DNA of 64,000 bases from Christiangramia fulva (GTDB lineage: Bacteria > Bacteroidota > Bacteroidia > Flavobacteriales > Flavobacteriaceae): NCBI RefSeq assembly GCF_003024155.1, contig NZ_CP028136.1:682001-746000 (forward strand). The letters are read 5' to 3'. Positions within the stretch are counted from its first letter, which is position 1; every line of letters begins with the position of its first letter. Made by a program: the position numbers and the translations under genes. The notes under the pieces are model-generated. The model was not told the origin of the DNA and searched no databases. It worked only from the letters and a program-made list of their open reading frames with translations. Shown here one piece after another: positions 29,292 through 37,659 of this stretch.

Positions 29292-30335
29292 TTAGCGCAC
29301 ATTCTTAAGTGCTTCAGAATCAATAAGTTTAATGTTCCTTCCTTCAATCTCAATGAGTCCCTCTTTTTTAAATTCGGAAAGAGTTCTGATGAGACTTTCA
29401 GGAGCCATCCCGGCAACTCCGGCAAGATCGGCCCGGGAAATACGAATACTTTTCAAAGGGTGCTTTTCAATTCTTTCGGCAAAAAGAAGAATGGTATTTG
29501 CCGCTTTTTTTCGCACGGAACCATACGCCATATCCATTAGCTGTTGTTTAAGTTCAGAAAGATTATTATTTAGAACTTCGACCAGCTGAAGGGTGACTTT
29601 TGGGTTGTTAGATAATATCTTCTGGAATTCCTCACGGGAAACAGCATAAAGCTGTGTGTTTTCCATGGCGGTAGCATAATCTTCGTAGGAACTTTGCGGA
29701 TCACTGCCCGGATTTCCGAAAAAATCATCCTGTTTGTAGAGTTGCGTGATCAATTCTTTTCCCTGCCTGTCCATTCTATGGGCTTTCACAACTCCTCTTC
29801 GTACCAGGTAGAAGAAATTTGACTGTTTTCCCCTTTCATAGATCATTTCGCCTTTCTTGTATTCCTGTAATTTATAACCGCTGAAAACATCACGAAGCTC
29901 CTGAAGATTATTTAGGTTTCCTTCTGTTTTCTTAGGTGCTTCCTTCCTTTTAAAGGAATTAAGAATGGCCATTTTTGCAAGGCGACTCTCTATGGCACTT
30001 AAGAGATCTTCTTCTTCAAAGGGTTTGGTGAGATAATCATCGGCTCCGAGGTCCATTCCTTTACGAATGTCTTTGTGTTCGGTTTTCGCGGATAGAAATA
30101 TAAAAGGGATATTTGCTGTTTCCGGATCTTTGCTTAAATTTTCCAGCACGCCATAACCATCAACTTCAGGCATCATTATGTCGCAAATGATGATATCGGG
30201 CTTATATTGCCTGGCTTTATCTATACCAGCCTTACCATTAGAGGCAGTGACCACCTCATAATCTGAAAGTTCCAGTAATTCAGCCGTATTTTCTCTTACC
30301 GTTACATCATCTTCTATAAGCAAAACTTTTTTCAT
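29292..30335 (-). CDS. Receiver-Crp/Fnr fusion response regulator
   Basis: A 347-residue regulator. Residues 1-125 form a complete receiver with phosphoacceptor Asp52 (IIICDIMMPEVDG), LSAK and LTKPFE. A linker leads to a Crp/Fnr cyclic-nucleotide-like domain (about 150-260; YKKGEMIYERGKQSNFFYLV) and a winged helix (about 270-340; ISRADLAGVAGMAPESLIRTLSEF). The recognition helix carries ESLIR, keeping the Glu and Arg of the FNR ExxSR motif. The Fnr-like domain has no Cys, so it cannot hold an FNR-type Fe-S cluster. It follows the PAS kinase by 21 bp. It is the best candidate activator for the seven TGAYNNNNRTCA promoters here, by inference. Confidence 0.92.
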   Translation of the reverse strand: MKKVLLIEDDVTVRENTAELLELSDYEVVTASNGKAGIDKARQYKPDIIICDIMMPEVDGYGVLENLSKDPETANIPFIFLSAKTEHKDIRKGMDLGADDYLTKPFEEEDLLSAIESRLAKMAILNSFKRKEAPKKTEGNLNNLQELRDVFSGYKLQEYKKGEMIYERGKQSNFFYLVRRGVVKAHRMDRQGKELITQLYKQDDFFGNPGSDPQSSYEDYATAMENTQLYAVSREEFQKILSNNPKVTLQLVEVLNNNLSELKQQLMDMAYGSVRKKAANTILLFAERIEKHPLKSIRISRADLAGVAGMAPESLIRTLSEFKKEGLIEIEGRNIKLIDSEALKNVR

Positions 30336-30356
30336 CTTTTATCCTTTTTATTCTTA

Positions 30357-31607
30357 TCAGCCCATATAAACCGGTACTTCTACCTTAAACCTGGTGCCTT
30401 TATTTTCTTCGCTTTCAAAACTTATACTTCCTCCCATATTTTCAAGATGGGTTTTGGCGATATTCAGGCCAATACCAGTACCCTGGTCCAACAGCGCATT
30501 TTCTGCCCTGAAATATCTTTCAAAGATATGCTTCTGATCTTTCTCTGGTATTCCGCGGCCCTGATCTTCCACTTCAAAAAGAATTTTATCGCCTGTAAAG
30601 GCTGTATTGAATTTAATTACGGTATCCTCCGGTGAATATTTCACCGCATTGCTCAGTAAATTAGAAAGAATAAGTTCCAGGATTTTCTCATCCTGGTGCA
30701 GCATTACATCTTCGATATCTTTGGGATAAATTATTTCCTGACCCGTTTTAAGGGTAATATTCGCGTTATATACCACTTCATTTATGAGCCTTTTAAGGCT
30801 GAAAGAAGTGTATTTATATTGTCCTTTTCCGCTATCCAGGCGTTCAATAGACAAGAAATCGTTGAGAATATTGTTCAGGTAATGCACTTTATTGCGAATG
30901 GTTCCCAGGTGTTTCTCCCTTTTCTCCTGCTGGTCTTCTTTTCGGTATTTTTCTATAAGGGTTGCCGATGTAAGAATGCCGCTAAGCGGAGTCTTGAATT
31001 CATGAGAAACCAGTGAAAGGAATTTCGTTTTTAGCTCGTTGAGTTCCTTTTCTTTTTGCAGGGCATTTTTAATGCGTTTTTCGGCTTCCTTTCTTTTGCT
31101 TATCTCCTCTTCCAGATCCAGGTTTAACTTCTGAAGATCTCGAACACTCTGCCGTAGTTCTGAAGTACGAACTTTAATCTTTTCTTCCAGCTCATTATTC
31201 AGTTCCCTTATCTGCCGCTGAGTTTCTTTTCTAACACTAATATCAATAACCAGCGACATCACGTAATCTTCGCCATCCATCCTGAAGGGATTCAATCCGG
31301 CCTCAACGGGAAAACGTCTTCCGTCTTTTGTTACGCCATGCAGATCACGCCCGTGGCCCATTTGCCTTTTTTCGCTATGGTCTATAAAATTATTAAAGTG
31401 ATGGTGGTGATTTTTATGATATTCTTTGGGAATTAAAATATCAAGGTGTTTACCGGGAAGCTCGCCTGTTTCATAACCAAACATGCTTTCGGCTGCGGCA
31501 TTCGCAGTAACGATAATTTGTTTCGAATTTACCACTATGATCCCCTCAGAAGCTGCCTGAAAAAGAACATTGAAAAGATTGGAATTATCCAAAAATGATT
31601 TATCCAA
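30357..31607 (-). CDS. PAS-domain sensor histidine kinase, FixL-like
   Basis: A 416-residue kinase without membrane helices. A PAS domain (about 12-125) is followed by a coiled coil (about 125-190) and a complete transmitter: phosphoacceptor His202 in SLVSHEFKTPLSG, N-box NLLSNAVKYSPED, DQGRGIP and GTGIGLNIAK. From recalled FixL sequence, the PAS segment aligns without gaps: His67 falls on the haem-ligating His and Arg87, 20 residues later, on the distal Arg. Many non-haem PAS domains share parts of this pattern, so haem binding is only possible. It is transcribed with the receiver-Crp/Fnr gene, its probable partner. Confidence 0.9.
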   Translation of the reverse strand: MDKSFLDNSNLFNVLFQAASEGIIVVNSKQIIVTANAAAESMFGYETGELPGKHLDILIPKEYHKNHHHHFNNFIDHSEKRQMGHGRDLHGVTKDGRRFPVEAGLNPFRMDGEDYVMSLVIDISVRKETQRQIRELNNELEEKIKVRTSELRQSVRDLQKLNLDLEEEISKRKEAEKRIKNALQKEKELNELKTKFLSLVSHEFKTPLSGILTSATLIEKYRKEDQQEKREKHLGTIRNKVHYLNNILNDFLSIERLDSGKGQYKYTSFSLKRLINEVVYNANITLKTGQEIIYPKDIEDVMLHQDEKILELILSNLLSNAVKYSPEDTVIKFNTAFTGDKILFEVEDQGRGIPEKDQKHIFERYFRAENALLDQGTGIGLNIAKTHLENMGGSISFESEENKGTRFKVEVPVYMG

Positions 31608-31709
31608 ACCTGTTTATTTAAGGTGTTGTCTCGTTTTTTAAACGGGAACTAAGGTAAAAATTTTTAAGAATATTTTTACATTAAGTCTGAATGAAAACTG
31701 GAAAATTCT

Positions 31710-31925
31710 TCATTGGCGAGGTGAGTCTTCGTACCAGTCGTCAAAAGTTTTTTCAGTGTGATACTTATCGGTAAGGATTTTAAACACACTAAGCATAAAA
31801 ATCACCTGTCCTATCACGGTAAGGTAAAAGACAATGGGGAATGCCACATTAGCCGATGAAAGTACTACCAGGCTTACCAGTATTAAAGTCGATATGGAGA
31901 GTAAAATTATTCCGGTCCTTTTCAT
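31710..31925 (-). CDS. Small two-helix membrane protein
   Basis: A 71-residue protein with two hydrophobic helices (LLSISTLILVSLVVLSSANV and PIVFYLTVIGQVIFMLSVF) and an acidic tail (FDDWYEDSPRQ). No family was recognised. It lies 102 bp upstream of the PAS kinase on the same strand and could be part of that operon. A divergent box at 32013-32024 lies nearby, but no -7 element stands at the right distance for this gene. Confidence 0.6.
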   Translation of the reverse strand: MKRTGIILLSISTLILVSLVVLSSANVAFPIVFYLTVIGQVIFMLSVFKILTDKYHTEKTFDDWYEDSPRQ

Positions 31926-32012
31926 TTTTTTCTTTTAAAATAAGAAAACATTCCCTGGATTTTTCTTAAGGTTTAGCTAAATAAGAATTTTTTAAATCTT
32001 TATTATACCACA

Positions 32013-32055
32013 TGATACCGGTCATTTTTTTTAGAAAAGAATTTAACTACTTTTA
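32013..32055 (+). promoter_or_regulatory. Fnr-like box and -7 element of the second uspA gene
   Basis: TGATACCGGTCA (32013-32024) is followed after exactly 23 bp by TACTTTTA (32048-32055), 23 bp before the start codon at 32079. A T-run directly follows the box, as at several of the other sites. Confidence 0.83.
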
Positions 32056-32078
32056 ATTGTTATAAAACATAGGCTGTT

Positions 32079-32912
32079 ATGAAACGTATTTTAGTCCCGG
32101 TAGATTTTTCGAAATATTCTGAATATGCTCTCAAAGTTGCGGCACAGATCGCCAGAGATCTGAAGTGTGAAATAATTGTAGTTCACATGATGGGGTTAAG
32201 CGAACCTTTACTAACCCGGGATGAAGAGCGTGAAGTTTTCAACGCGCTAAGCTACATGCAAATAACCAAAGAACGATTCACAAAATTCCTTGACAAACCC
32301 TATTTGAAGGGAATTACGGTAATTGATGTTGTTCATAATGATAAAAATTTCAGCGAACTTGATGAAATAGCCACTTCCCGAGATGCAGGTTTGATCGTTA
32401 TGGGTTCCCATGGCTTAAGCGGAATGAAAGATATTTTTGTAGGATCAAATACTGAAAAAGTAGTTCGTTCTTCTGAAATTCCCGTTCTGGTAATTAAGAA
32501 CCATATTCCGGATTTTAAGATCAAAAATGCCATTTTCGCCTGTGATCTCAAGGACGATTACCTCAACTCCTTCCAGAAAACACGAAAATTTCTGGAACCT
32601 TTCAACGTACATCCCAGACCTCTTTTTGTAAATATCCCTGAACGTTTTCTGAGCAATCGTGAAATGGAAGCCATGGCTTCAAATTTTCTTATGGATGCGG
32701 GAATTGCTGATGCTGATATTTTTACCGAGGTGGATTTTTATTCAGATTATACCCTGGAAAGCGGGATCTATCATTACTGTGAAGAGAGAGATATCGACCT
32801 CATCGTAATTCCTACCCACGGCAGGAAAGGTCTGGCTCATTTTTTCTACGGAAGCATTGGCGAAAATGTGGCTAATAATGCCAAAATTCCGGTGCTAACC
32901 ATTAAGATCTAA
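32079..32912 (+). CDS. Universal stress protein, tandem UspA domains
   Basis: A 277-residue protein with two UspA domains. The first starts MKRILVPVDFSKYSEYALKVA and ends with the nucleotide loop VMGSHGLSGMKDIFVGSNTEKVV; the second ends VIPTHGRKGLAHFFYGSIGENVANNA. Both G-2x-G-9x-G-like loops look intact, so ATP binding is likely. It converges on deoD, the stops overlapping by 4 bp. The box-containing promoter upstream suggests induction at low oxygen together with the cco and nos genes. Confidence 0.92.
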   Translation: MKRILVPVDFSKYSEYALKVAAQIARDLKCEIIVVHMMGLSEPLLTRDEEREVFNALSYMQITKERFTKFLDKPYLKGITVIDVVHNDKNFSELDEIATSRDAGLIVMGSHGLSGMKDIFVGSNTEKVVRSSEIPVLVIKNHIPDFKIKNAIFACDLKDDYLNSFQKTRKFLEPFNVHPRPLFVNIPERFLSNREMEAMASNFLMDAGIADADIFTEVDFYSDYTLESGIYHYCEERDIDLIVIPTHGRKGLAHFFYGSIGENVANNAKIPVLTIKI

Positions 32913-33613
32913 TATTTTAATGCGCCAAGGGCAATTTCGATCATTTTCCTGAAGCTTGTTTCCCTTTCTTTCGAGGTAGTGCTTTCTTTGGTTACAAGGG
33001 AATCTGAAATAGTGAGAACACTCAATGCGTTTACTCCATATTTAGAGGCCACCGTGTAAAGCCCTGCTGTTTCCATTTCAGCACAAAGAACCCCGTATTC
33101 TGCCCATTTTGTATAGAATTCCGCTTCATCTTCATAGAATTGATCAGAAGTTAAGACATTTCCCGCATGGAATTTTATATTATTTTCTTCTGAAAAAGTG
33201 ATCGCCTTTCTAAAAAGCTCATAACTCACCGTGGGAGAATAACCGGCATCGGCAAAAACGGCGCGGTTAATAGCCGAAGTGGTAGAAGCCGTCATCGCGA
33301 TCACAATATCGTAAAGTTTGATCTCCTTTTGAAAAGATCCGGCACTTCCAACCCGAATCAGATTTTTAACCCCATAATCTTTGATAAGCTCAGTGCAATA
33401 AATTAAGGTAGAAGGAACACCCATTCCCGTTCCCTGAACAGAGATCTTGGTGCCATTTACAGTGCCGGTATATCCCAGCATTCCGCGCACATTATTATAT
33501 ATTTTCGGATCTTCAAAAAAGTTTTCGGCGATCCATTTTGCCCTGAGCGGATCACCCGGTAACAAAACATTTTCAGCGATCTCGCCTTTTTTGGCTTCTA
33601 TATGTATACTCAT
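32909..33613 (-). CDS. deoD: Purine-nucleoside phosphorylase
   Basis: A 234-residue hexameric-type phosphorylase of the PNP/UDP family that splits purine (deoxy)nucleosides with phosphate. Visible motifs are LLPGDPLRAKWIAENF, the phosphate-binding GTGMGVPS, RVGSAGS, and CAEMETAGLY, which contacts the ribose. It lies 6 bp after deoC in a deoC-deoD operon. Together they return deoxyribonucleosides to central metabolism. Confidence 0.94.
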   Translation of the reverse strand: MSIHIEAKKGEIAENVLLPGDPLRAKWIAENFFEDPKIYNNVRGMLGYTGTVNGTKISVQGTGMGVPSTLIYCTELIKDYGVKNLIRVGSAGSFQKEIKLYDIVIAMTASTTSAINRAVFADAGYSPTVSYELFRKAITFSEENNIKFHAGNVLTSDQFYEDEAEFYTKWAEYGVLCAEMETAGLYTVASKYGVNALSVLTISDSLVTKESTTSKERETSFRKMIEIALGALKY

Positions 33614-33619
33614 TATTAT

Positions 33620-34264
33620 TTAGGCTTCTGAAACTATTTTTTTTCCTGAAGAAGTACCAATTCGGCTTACTCCAAGTTCTATATATTTTTTTGCGGTCCC
33701 GGCATCTCGTATTCCTCCTGAAGCCTTTATTTTTAACTTTTCGCCCACTACCTCTTTCATGATCTTTACATCGTCAAAGCTCGCGCCGCGGCTTCCAAAC
33801 CCGGTGGAGGTTTTCACAAAATCGGCATTCGCTTCCATAGCCGTTTCACAGGCTTTCCGGATCTCGTGTTCAGACAGGTAGCAGGTTTCGATAATTACTT
33901 TAAGAACACTGTCTCCAATAGCCTTCTTAATGGCAGCAATTTCATTTTTCACCTTTTCCCAATGCCCGTCTTTGGCATACCCGAGATTAATCACCATATC
34001 AATCTCATCGGCTCCGGCCTTTACAGCCTCCTCTGCTTCGGTAATTTTAGCTTTTGAAGAAGAGGCTCCCAAAGGAAAACCTACCGTAGCTGCGACCTTT
34101 ACTTCAGAACCGGCTAATTGTTCTTTTGCAAATTTTACATAGCAGGTATTCACGCAAACGGCATAAAACTTAAAAGAAACTGCTTCTTCGCATAAGGTCT
34201 GAATATCCTTTTCTGTAGCTGTGGGAGTAAGGAGAGTATGATCTATAAATGTATTTAGATCCAT
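33620..34264 (-). CDS. deoC: Deoxyribose-phosphate aldolase
   Basis: A 214-residue class I aldolase cleaving 2-deoxyribose-5-phosphate to acetaldehyde and glyceraldehyde-3-phosphate. The N-terminal FIDHTLLTPTAT, AATVGFPLGASSS, ADEIDMVINLGY and the Schiff-base region FVKTSTGFGSRGAS followed by KIKASGGIRD are present. It is the first gene of deoC-deoD and has a box plus -7 element at 34296-34338, which suggests activation under the same signal as respiration genes. Confidence 0.95.
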   Translation of the reverse strand: MDLNTFIDHTLLTPTATEKDIQTLCEEAVSFKFYAVCVNTCYVKFAKEQLAGSEVKVAATVGFPLGASSSKAKITEAEEAVKAGADEIDMVINLGYAKDGHWEKVKNEIAAIKKAIGDSVLKVIIETCYLSEHEIRKACETAMEANADFVKTSTGFGSRGASFDDVKIMKEVVGEKLKIKASGGIRDAGTAKKYIELGVSRIGTSSGKKIVSEA

Positions 34265-34295
34265 ATTTCGTGGCGGTTTAATTTAAAAGGAATTT

Positions 34296-34338
34296 CAAAT
34301 TTAGGACTACTAAGTTAAGTCAAATATGATACATATCA
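34296..34338 (-). promoter_or_regulatory. Fnr-like box and -7 element of deoC-deoD
   Basis: On the minus strand TGATATGTATCA (34338-34327) is followed after exactly 23 bp by TAAATTTG (34303-34296), a perfect TAnnTTTG, 31 bp before the deoC start. Confidence 0.83.
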
Positions 34339-34411
34339 GTTAAAGATCTTTTTCTGTGCAGATGAAGATTTCAAATTATAGAGGACATTTTTATCCTTTT
34401 TATCCTTTTAA

Positions 34412-34454
34412 TGACAATTATCATATTTTATCCTCTGCTTCCCAGCTACTTTTG
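34412..34454 (+). promoter_or_regulatory. Fnr-like box and -7 element of the nos operon
   Basis: TGACAATTATCA (34412-34423) is followed after exactly 23 bp by TACTTTTG (34447-34454), 27 bp before the cytochrome start at 34482. It shows that the longer in-frame extension from 34356 is promoter DNA, not protein. Confidence 0.88.
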
Positions 34455-34481
34455 GATAGAGTTTATAAAAATTTAACCCTT

Positions 34482-34988
34482 ATGAATTATTTGAATAGAA
34501 TCTTAGGAATTATTGGCCTTACAGCACTTCTTGCCTGCGGAGGTCATGACGAAAAAAAAGAAAAGGATAACGATGATATCCAGTTAGGTAATTACGAGAG
34601 TTCTTCTGCTCCTAAAGAAGAAAAATCAGCTCCCGCAACAGCTCAGGTAGACATGAGCGACAAAGGTATCGGACCGGTAGAAAATGTAGAATTATCTGAT
34701 GAAATAGATATGGACCTTGCCAAAAAAGGTGAAACTATCTATAGCAATAATTGCACTGCCTGTCACAAGCCTACTAAAAAATTCATCGGCCCGGCTCCAG
34801 TTGGAATTTTAGACAGACGTTCTCCAGAATGGGTGATGAACATGATCCTGAATCCCACCGAAATGTTACAGAAAGATCCAATCGCAAAACAGTTGCTGGT
34901 AGAGTACAATGGTTCACCCATGGCTGATCAAAACCTGACCGAAGATGAAGCAAGGGCTGTTTTAGAGTATTTCAGAACCTTAAAATAA
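34482..34988 (+). CDS. Lipoprotein cytochrome c of the nos operon
   Basis: A 168-residue protein starting MNYLNRILGIIGLTALLACG, a lipoprotein signal with lipidated Cys near residue 19, then a charged linker and one cytochrome c domain (NNCTACHKPTKKFIGPAP, Met ligand in GSPMADQ). As the first gene of the nos operon, it is the likely electron donor to NosZ. An upstream in-frame start at 34356 is rejected because that stretch contains the regulatory box and -7 element. The fasciclin gene follows after 24 bp. Confidence 0.88.
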   Translation: MNYLNRILGIIGLTALLACGGHDEKKEKDNDDIQLGNYESSSAPKEEKSAPATAQVDMSDKGIGPVENVELSDEIDMDLAKKGETIYSNNCTACHKPTKKFIGPAPVGILDRRSPEWVMNMILNPTEMLQKDPIAKQLLVEYNGSPMADQNLTEDEARAVLEYFRTLK

Positions 34989-35012
34989 TCTAACCTTCTA
35001 ATACTTCCAATC

Positions 35013-35579
35013 ATGAAAAACAAGTTCGCTTTTTTAAGTCTGCTGATCCTGATTTCCGCACTGACCGGATGTAAGGAAAATCAGCAAAACGAATCAGCCA
35101 CTGTTACCAAAGTCGAGGAAAAAGCTCCTGTAAAACAGGGCCAGGCCTTTATTAAAGATGATGTTTCCAAGCCTAATGTCCTTGATATAGCTGTTAATTC
35201 TCCAGACCATAAAACACTTACCGCTGCCATTCATGCCGCAGAACTTGAAAATGCACTTGTGAATGCAGGCCCCTTGATGGTTTTCGCACCCACCGATGAG
35301 GCTTTTGCCCAGCTTCCCGCAGGAACTGTTGAAGACCTTCTTAAACCTGAAAATAAAGCCAAACTCGCCCTGATCCTTAAACATCACGTTACTCCGGGGA
35401 ATTATGACAAAGAATTCCTGAAGCATTTTAAAAAGCTTGGACAGGCCAGCGATCAAAATGTTCCTGTTGAAGTCAAAGGTGAAGATGTTTATGTTGGAGG
35501 CGCAAAGATCATCGCGAGCGTACCTGCCGGAAATGGTATCGTACACGTGGTTGACAAAGTAATCCTGCCAGAAAATTAA
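35013..35579 (+). CDS. Fasciclin-domain lipoprotein
   Basis: A 188-residue protein with a lipoprotein signal (LISALTGC) and one fasciclin (FAS1) domain, about residues 60-187 (HKTLTAAIHAAELENALVNA, MVFAPTDEAFAQLP, KHHVTPGNY, GNGIVHVVDKVILP). FAS1 domains mediate protein-protein or surface contacts. It lies between the cytochrome and nosZ in one operon, so a scaffold linking NosZ and its donor is possible, but no mechanism can be read from the sequence. Confidence 0.9.
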   Translation: MKNKFAFLSLLILISALTGCKENQQNESATVTKVEEKAPVKQGQAFIKDDVSKPNVLDIAVNSPDHKTLTAAIHAAELENALVNAGPLMVFAPTDEAFAQLPAGTVEDLLKPENKAKLALILKHHVTPGNYDKEFLKHFKKLGQASDQNVPVEVKGEDVYVGGAKIIASVPAGNGIVHVVDKVILPEN

Positions 35580-35602
35580 GTTAAAAACAAATCAGAAATT
35601 TT

Positions 35603-37567
35603 ATGAAGAACTCAATAAAAATCCTAATACTCCTCTTCTCGACCGTGGGTATTTTTAGTTGCAATAAGCAACAGGATAAGAACAACGAAGGCCAAAGTGG
35701 GGCCCTCGCTTCGAACGCCGCTGAAAGAGTCTATGTGGCTCCGGGGGAATATGATGAATTTTATGCCTTCATTTCAGGAGGCTTCAGCGGACAGCTATCT
35801 GTTTATGGATTGCCATCCGGCAGGTTGCTAAAAGTGATCCCTGTATTTTCTCAGGACCCTGAAAAAGCCTGGGGTTACAATGAAGAAACAAAACCGATGC
35901 TTGAAACTTCCCATGGTTTTATTCCCTGGGATGATGCTCACCATCCTGATATTTCTCAAACAAACGGGAAACTTGATGGCCGCTGGGTTTTTATCAACGG
36001 AAATAACACCCCGAGAATCGCAAAAATCGATCTTACAACCTTTGAAACTACCGAAATTATAGAGATCCCCAACAGTGCCGGGAACCACAGCTCATCCTTC
36101 GTGACCGAAAATACAGAATACGTAGTTGCTGGAACCCGGTTTTCTGTTCCTATTCCTCAAAGGGACATGCCTATCAAAGATTATAAAGGGAATTTCAAAG
36201 GTGCCCTGTCTTTTCTTAGTGTAGATCCCGAATCAGGAAGAATGGATCTAAAATTCCAGATCATTATGCCAGGTTTCGATTATGACCTTTCCCATCCCGG
36301 AAGAGGCAAATCTCACGGCTGGTTCTTCTTTTCAACCTATAACAGCGAAGAGGCTAATTCTCTTTTAGAAGTAAACGCTTCTCAAAATGACAAGGATTTT
36401 ATCGCGGCAATTAACTGGAAGAAAATTGAAGAATATGTGAATAATGGCGGAGGTAAAAAAGTACCAGCAAAATATGCTCACAATATCTATGATGATGAAA
36501 CTCACACTGCTACTTCTACTATGGAAAATGAAGTGACAGTGGTAGATCCAACCGAAGTTCCCGGAGCTATTTATTTGCTTCCTACTCCTAAATCCCCTCA
36601 CGGATGTGACGTCAACCCAACTGGCGAATATATCGTAGGAAATGGTAAACTTTCCGCCGATCTTACCGTGCATTCATTCTCAAAAATGATCAACGCCATT
36701 GAGAATAAAAAATTCGATGGAGAAGCTTACGGAATTCCAATACTTAGATTTGAAGATGTACTTGCCGGAACCGTAAAACAAGCTGGTCTTGGACCATTAC
36801 ATACCGAATTTGACGATAAAGGAAATGCTTATACTTCTTTCTTCATTTCTTCTGAAGTGGTAAAATGGAAAGTAGAAACCCAGGAAGTCATTGACCGCCA
36901 ACCCTGTTATTATTCAGTAGGGCACGTTATGATCCCTGGTGGTAACTCAGCTCATCCTTTCGGAAAATATGTACTTGCGATGAACAAGATCACCAAAGAC
37001 CGTTACCTGCCTACCGGCCCTGAAGTAACCCAGTCTGCACAGTTATATGATATTACCGGGGAGAAAATGCAATTATTACTTGATTTCCCAACTATTGGAG
37101 AACCTCATTATGCCGCAGGTATTCCTGCCGATATTGTAAGGGAAAACTCCAGGAAGATCTTTAAACTTTCAGAAAACAAGCATAAATATGCTACCATCTC
37201 TAATGGGGATGCCAGGGTTGAAAGAGATGGAAATGAAGTTCATATATACATGACAATGATCAGAAGCCATTTTACGCCTGATAATATTGAAGGAGTTAAA
37301 GTAGGCGACAAAGTTTACTTCCACGTAACCAATCACGAACAGGATTATGACGTGCCTCATGGTATCGCAATGATCGGTGCGAATAATTCAGAATTGCTTA
37401 TCATGCCAGGTCAAACTGAAACTTTCGTGTGGGAACCTAAAGAGGTAGGTGTCTGGCCATTCTACTGTACCGACTTCTGTTCAGCTCTTCATCAGGAAAT
37501 GCAGGGATATGTAAGAGTTTCTCCTAAAGACTCCAATGTTCCCATCAGCTGGTCGCTGGGCGAATAA
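35603..37567 (+). CDS. nosZ: Nitrous oxide reductase, clade II lipoprotein form
   Basis: A 654-residue multicopper enzyme reducing N2O to N2. The N-terminus is a Sec lipoprotein signal (VGIFSC, lipidated Cys about residue 20), not the Tat signal of clade I. The beta-propeller carries CuZ His motifs (DDAHHPD about residue 109, GNHSSS, SPHGCDVNP, SAHPFGKY, GEPHYA). The C-terminal cupredoxin domain carries CuA ligands in YCTDFCSALHQEM (about 620), with Asp where clade I has Trp. It is followed by a terminator hairpin before the downstream nos genes. Confidence 0.97.
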   Translation: MKNSIKILILLFSTVGIFSCNKQQDKNNEGQSGALASNAAERVYVAPGEYDEFYAFISGGFSGQLSVYGLPSGRLLKVIPVFSQDPEKAWGYNEETKPMLETSHGFIPWDDAHHPDISQTNGKLDGRWVFINGNNTPRIAKIDLTTFETTEIIEIPNSAGNHSSSFVTENTEYVVAGTRFSVPIPQRDMPIKDYKGNFKGALSFLSVDPESGRMDLKFQIIMPGFDYDLSHPGRGKSHGWFFFSTYNSEEANSLLEVNASQNDKDFIAAINWKKIEEYVNNGGGKKVPAKYAHNIYDDETHTATSTMENEVTVVDPTEVPGAIYLLPTPKSPHGCDVNPTGEYIVGNGKLSADLTVHSFSKMINAIENKKFDGEAYGIPILRFEDVLAGTVKQAGLGPLHTEFDDKGNAYTSFFISSEVVKWKVETQEVIDRQPCYYSVGHVMIPGGNSAHPFGKYVLAMNKITKDRYLPTGPEVTQSAQLYDITGEKMQLLLDFPTIGEPHYAAGIPADIVRENSRKIFKLSENKHKYATISNGDARVERDGNEVHIYMTMIRSHFTPDNIEGVKVGDKVYFHVTNHEQDYDVPHGIAMIGANNSELLIMPGQTETFVWEPKEVGVWPFYCTDFCSALHQEMQGYVRVSPKDSNVPISWSLGE

Positions 37568-37607
37568 ATTTAGTTAGTTGATGAATGAATCTCAGTAAAG
37601 AGATTCA

Positions 37608-37641
37608 AAAAACGGGAGCCGTTCTTCCCGGCTCCCGTTTT
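37608..37641 (+). terminator. Intra-operon terminator/attenuator after nosZ
   Basis: AAAACGGGAGCC and GGCTCCCGTTTT form a perfect 12-bp GC-rich stem around a 9-nt loop, ending in TTTT. It lies 41 bp after the nosZ stop and before the next gene, so it may reduce read-through from nosZ to the accessory genes. Confidence 0.82.
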
Positions 37642-37659
37642 AACCTAAAAAGCAGGATA

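Noticed and set aside
32013..32024. The uspA box as regulator of the divergent small membrane protein (31710-31925)
   Set aside because: In the minus direction no TAnnTTTG-like element lies 23 bp from the box, unlike the seven accepted cases.
34356..34481. N-terminal extension of the nos cytochrome
   Set aside because: This DNA contains the palindromic box and the -7 element, and a lipoprotein signal starts cleanly at 34482.
37585..37659. 25-codon N-terminal extension of the membrane protein after nosZ
   Set aside because: It would read through a perfect terminator hairpin; the ATG at 37660 has an AGGA ribosome site and starts a membrane helix.
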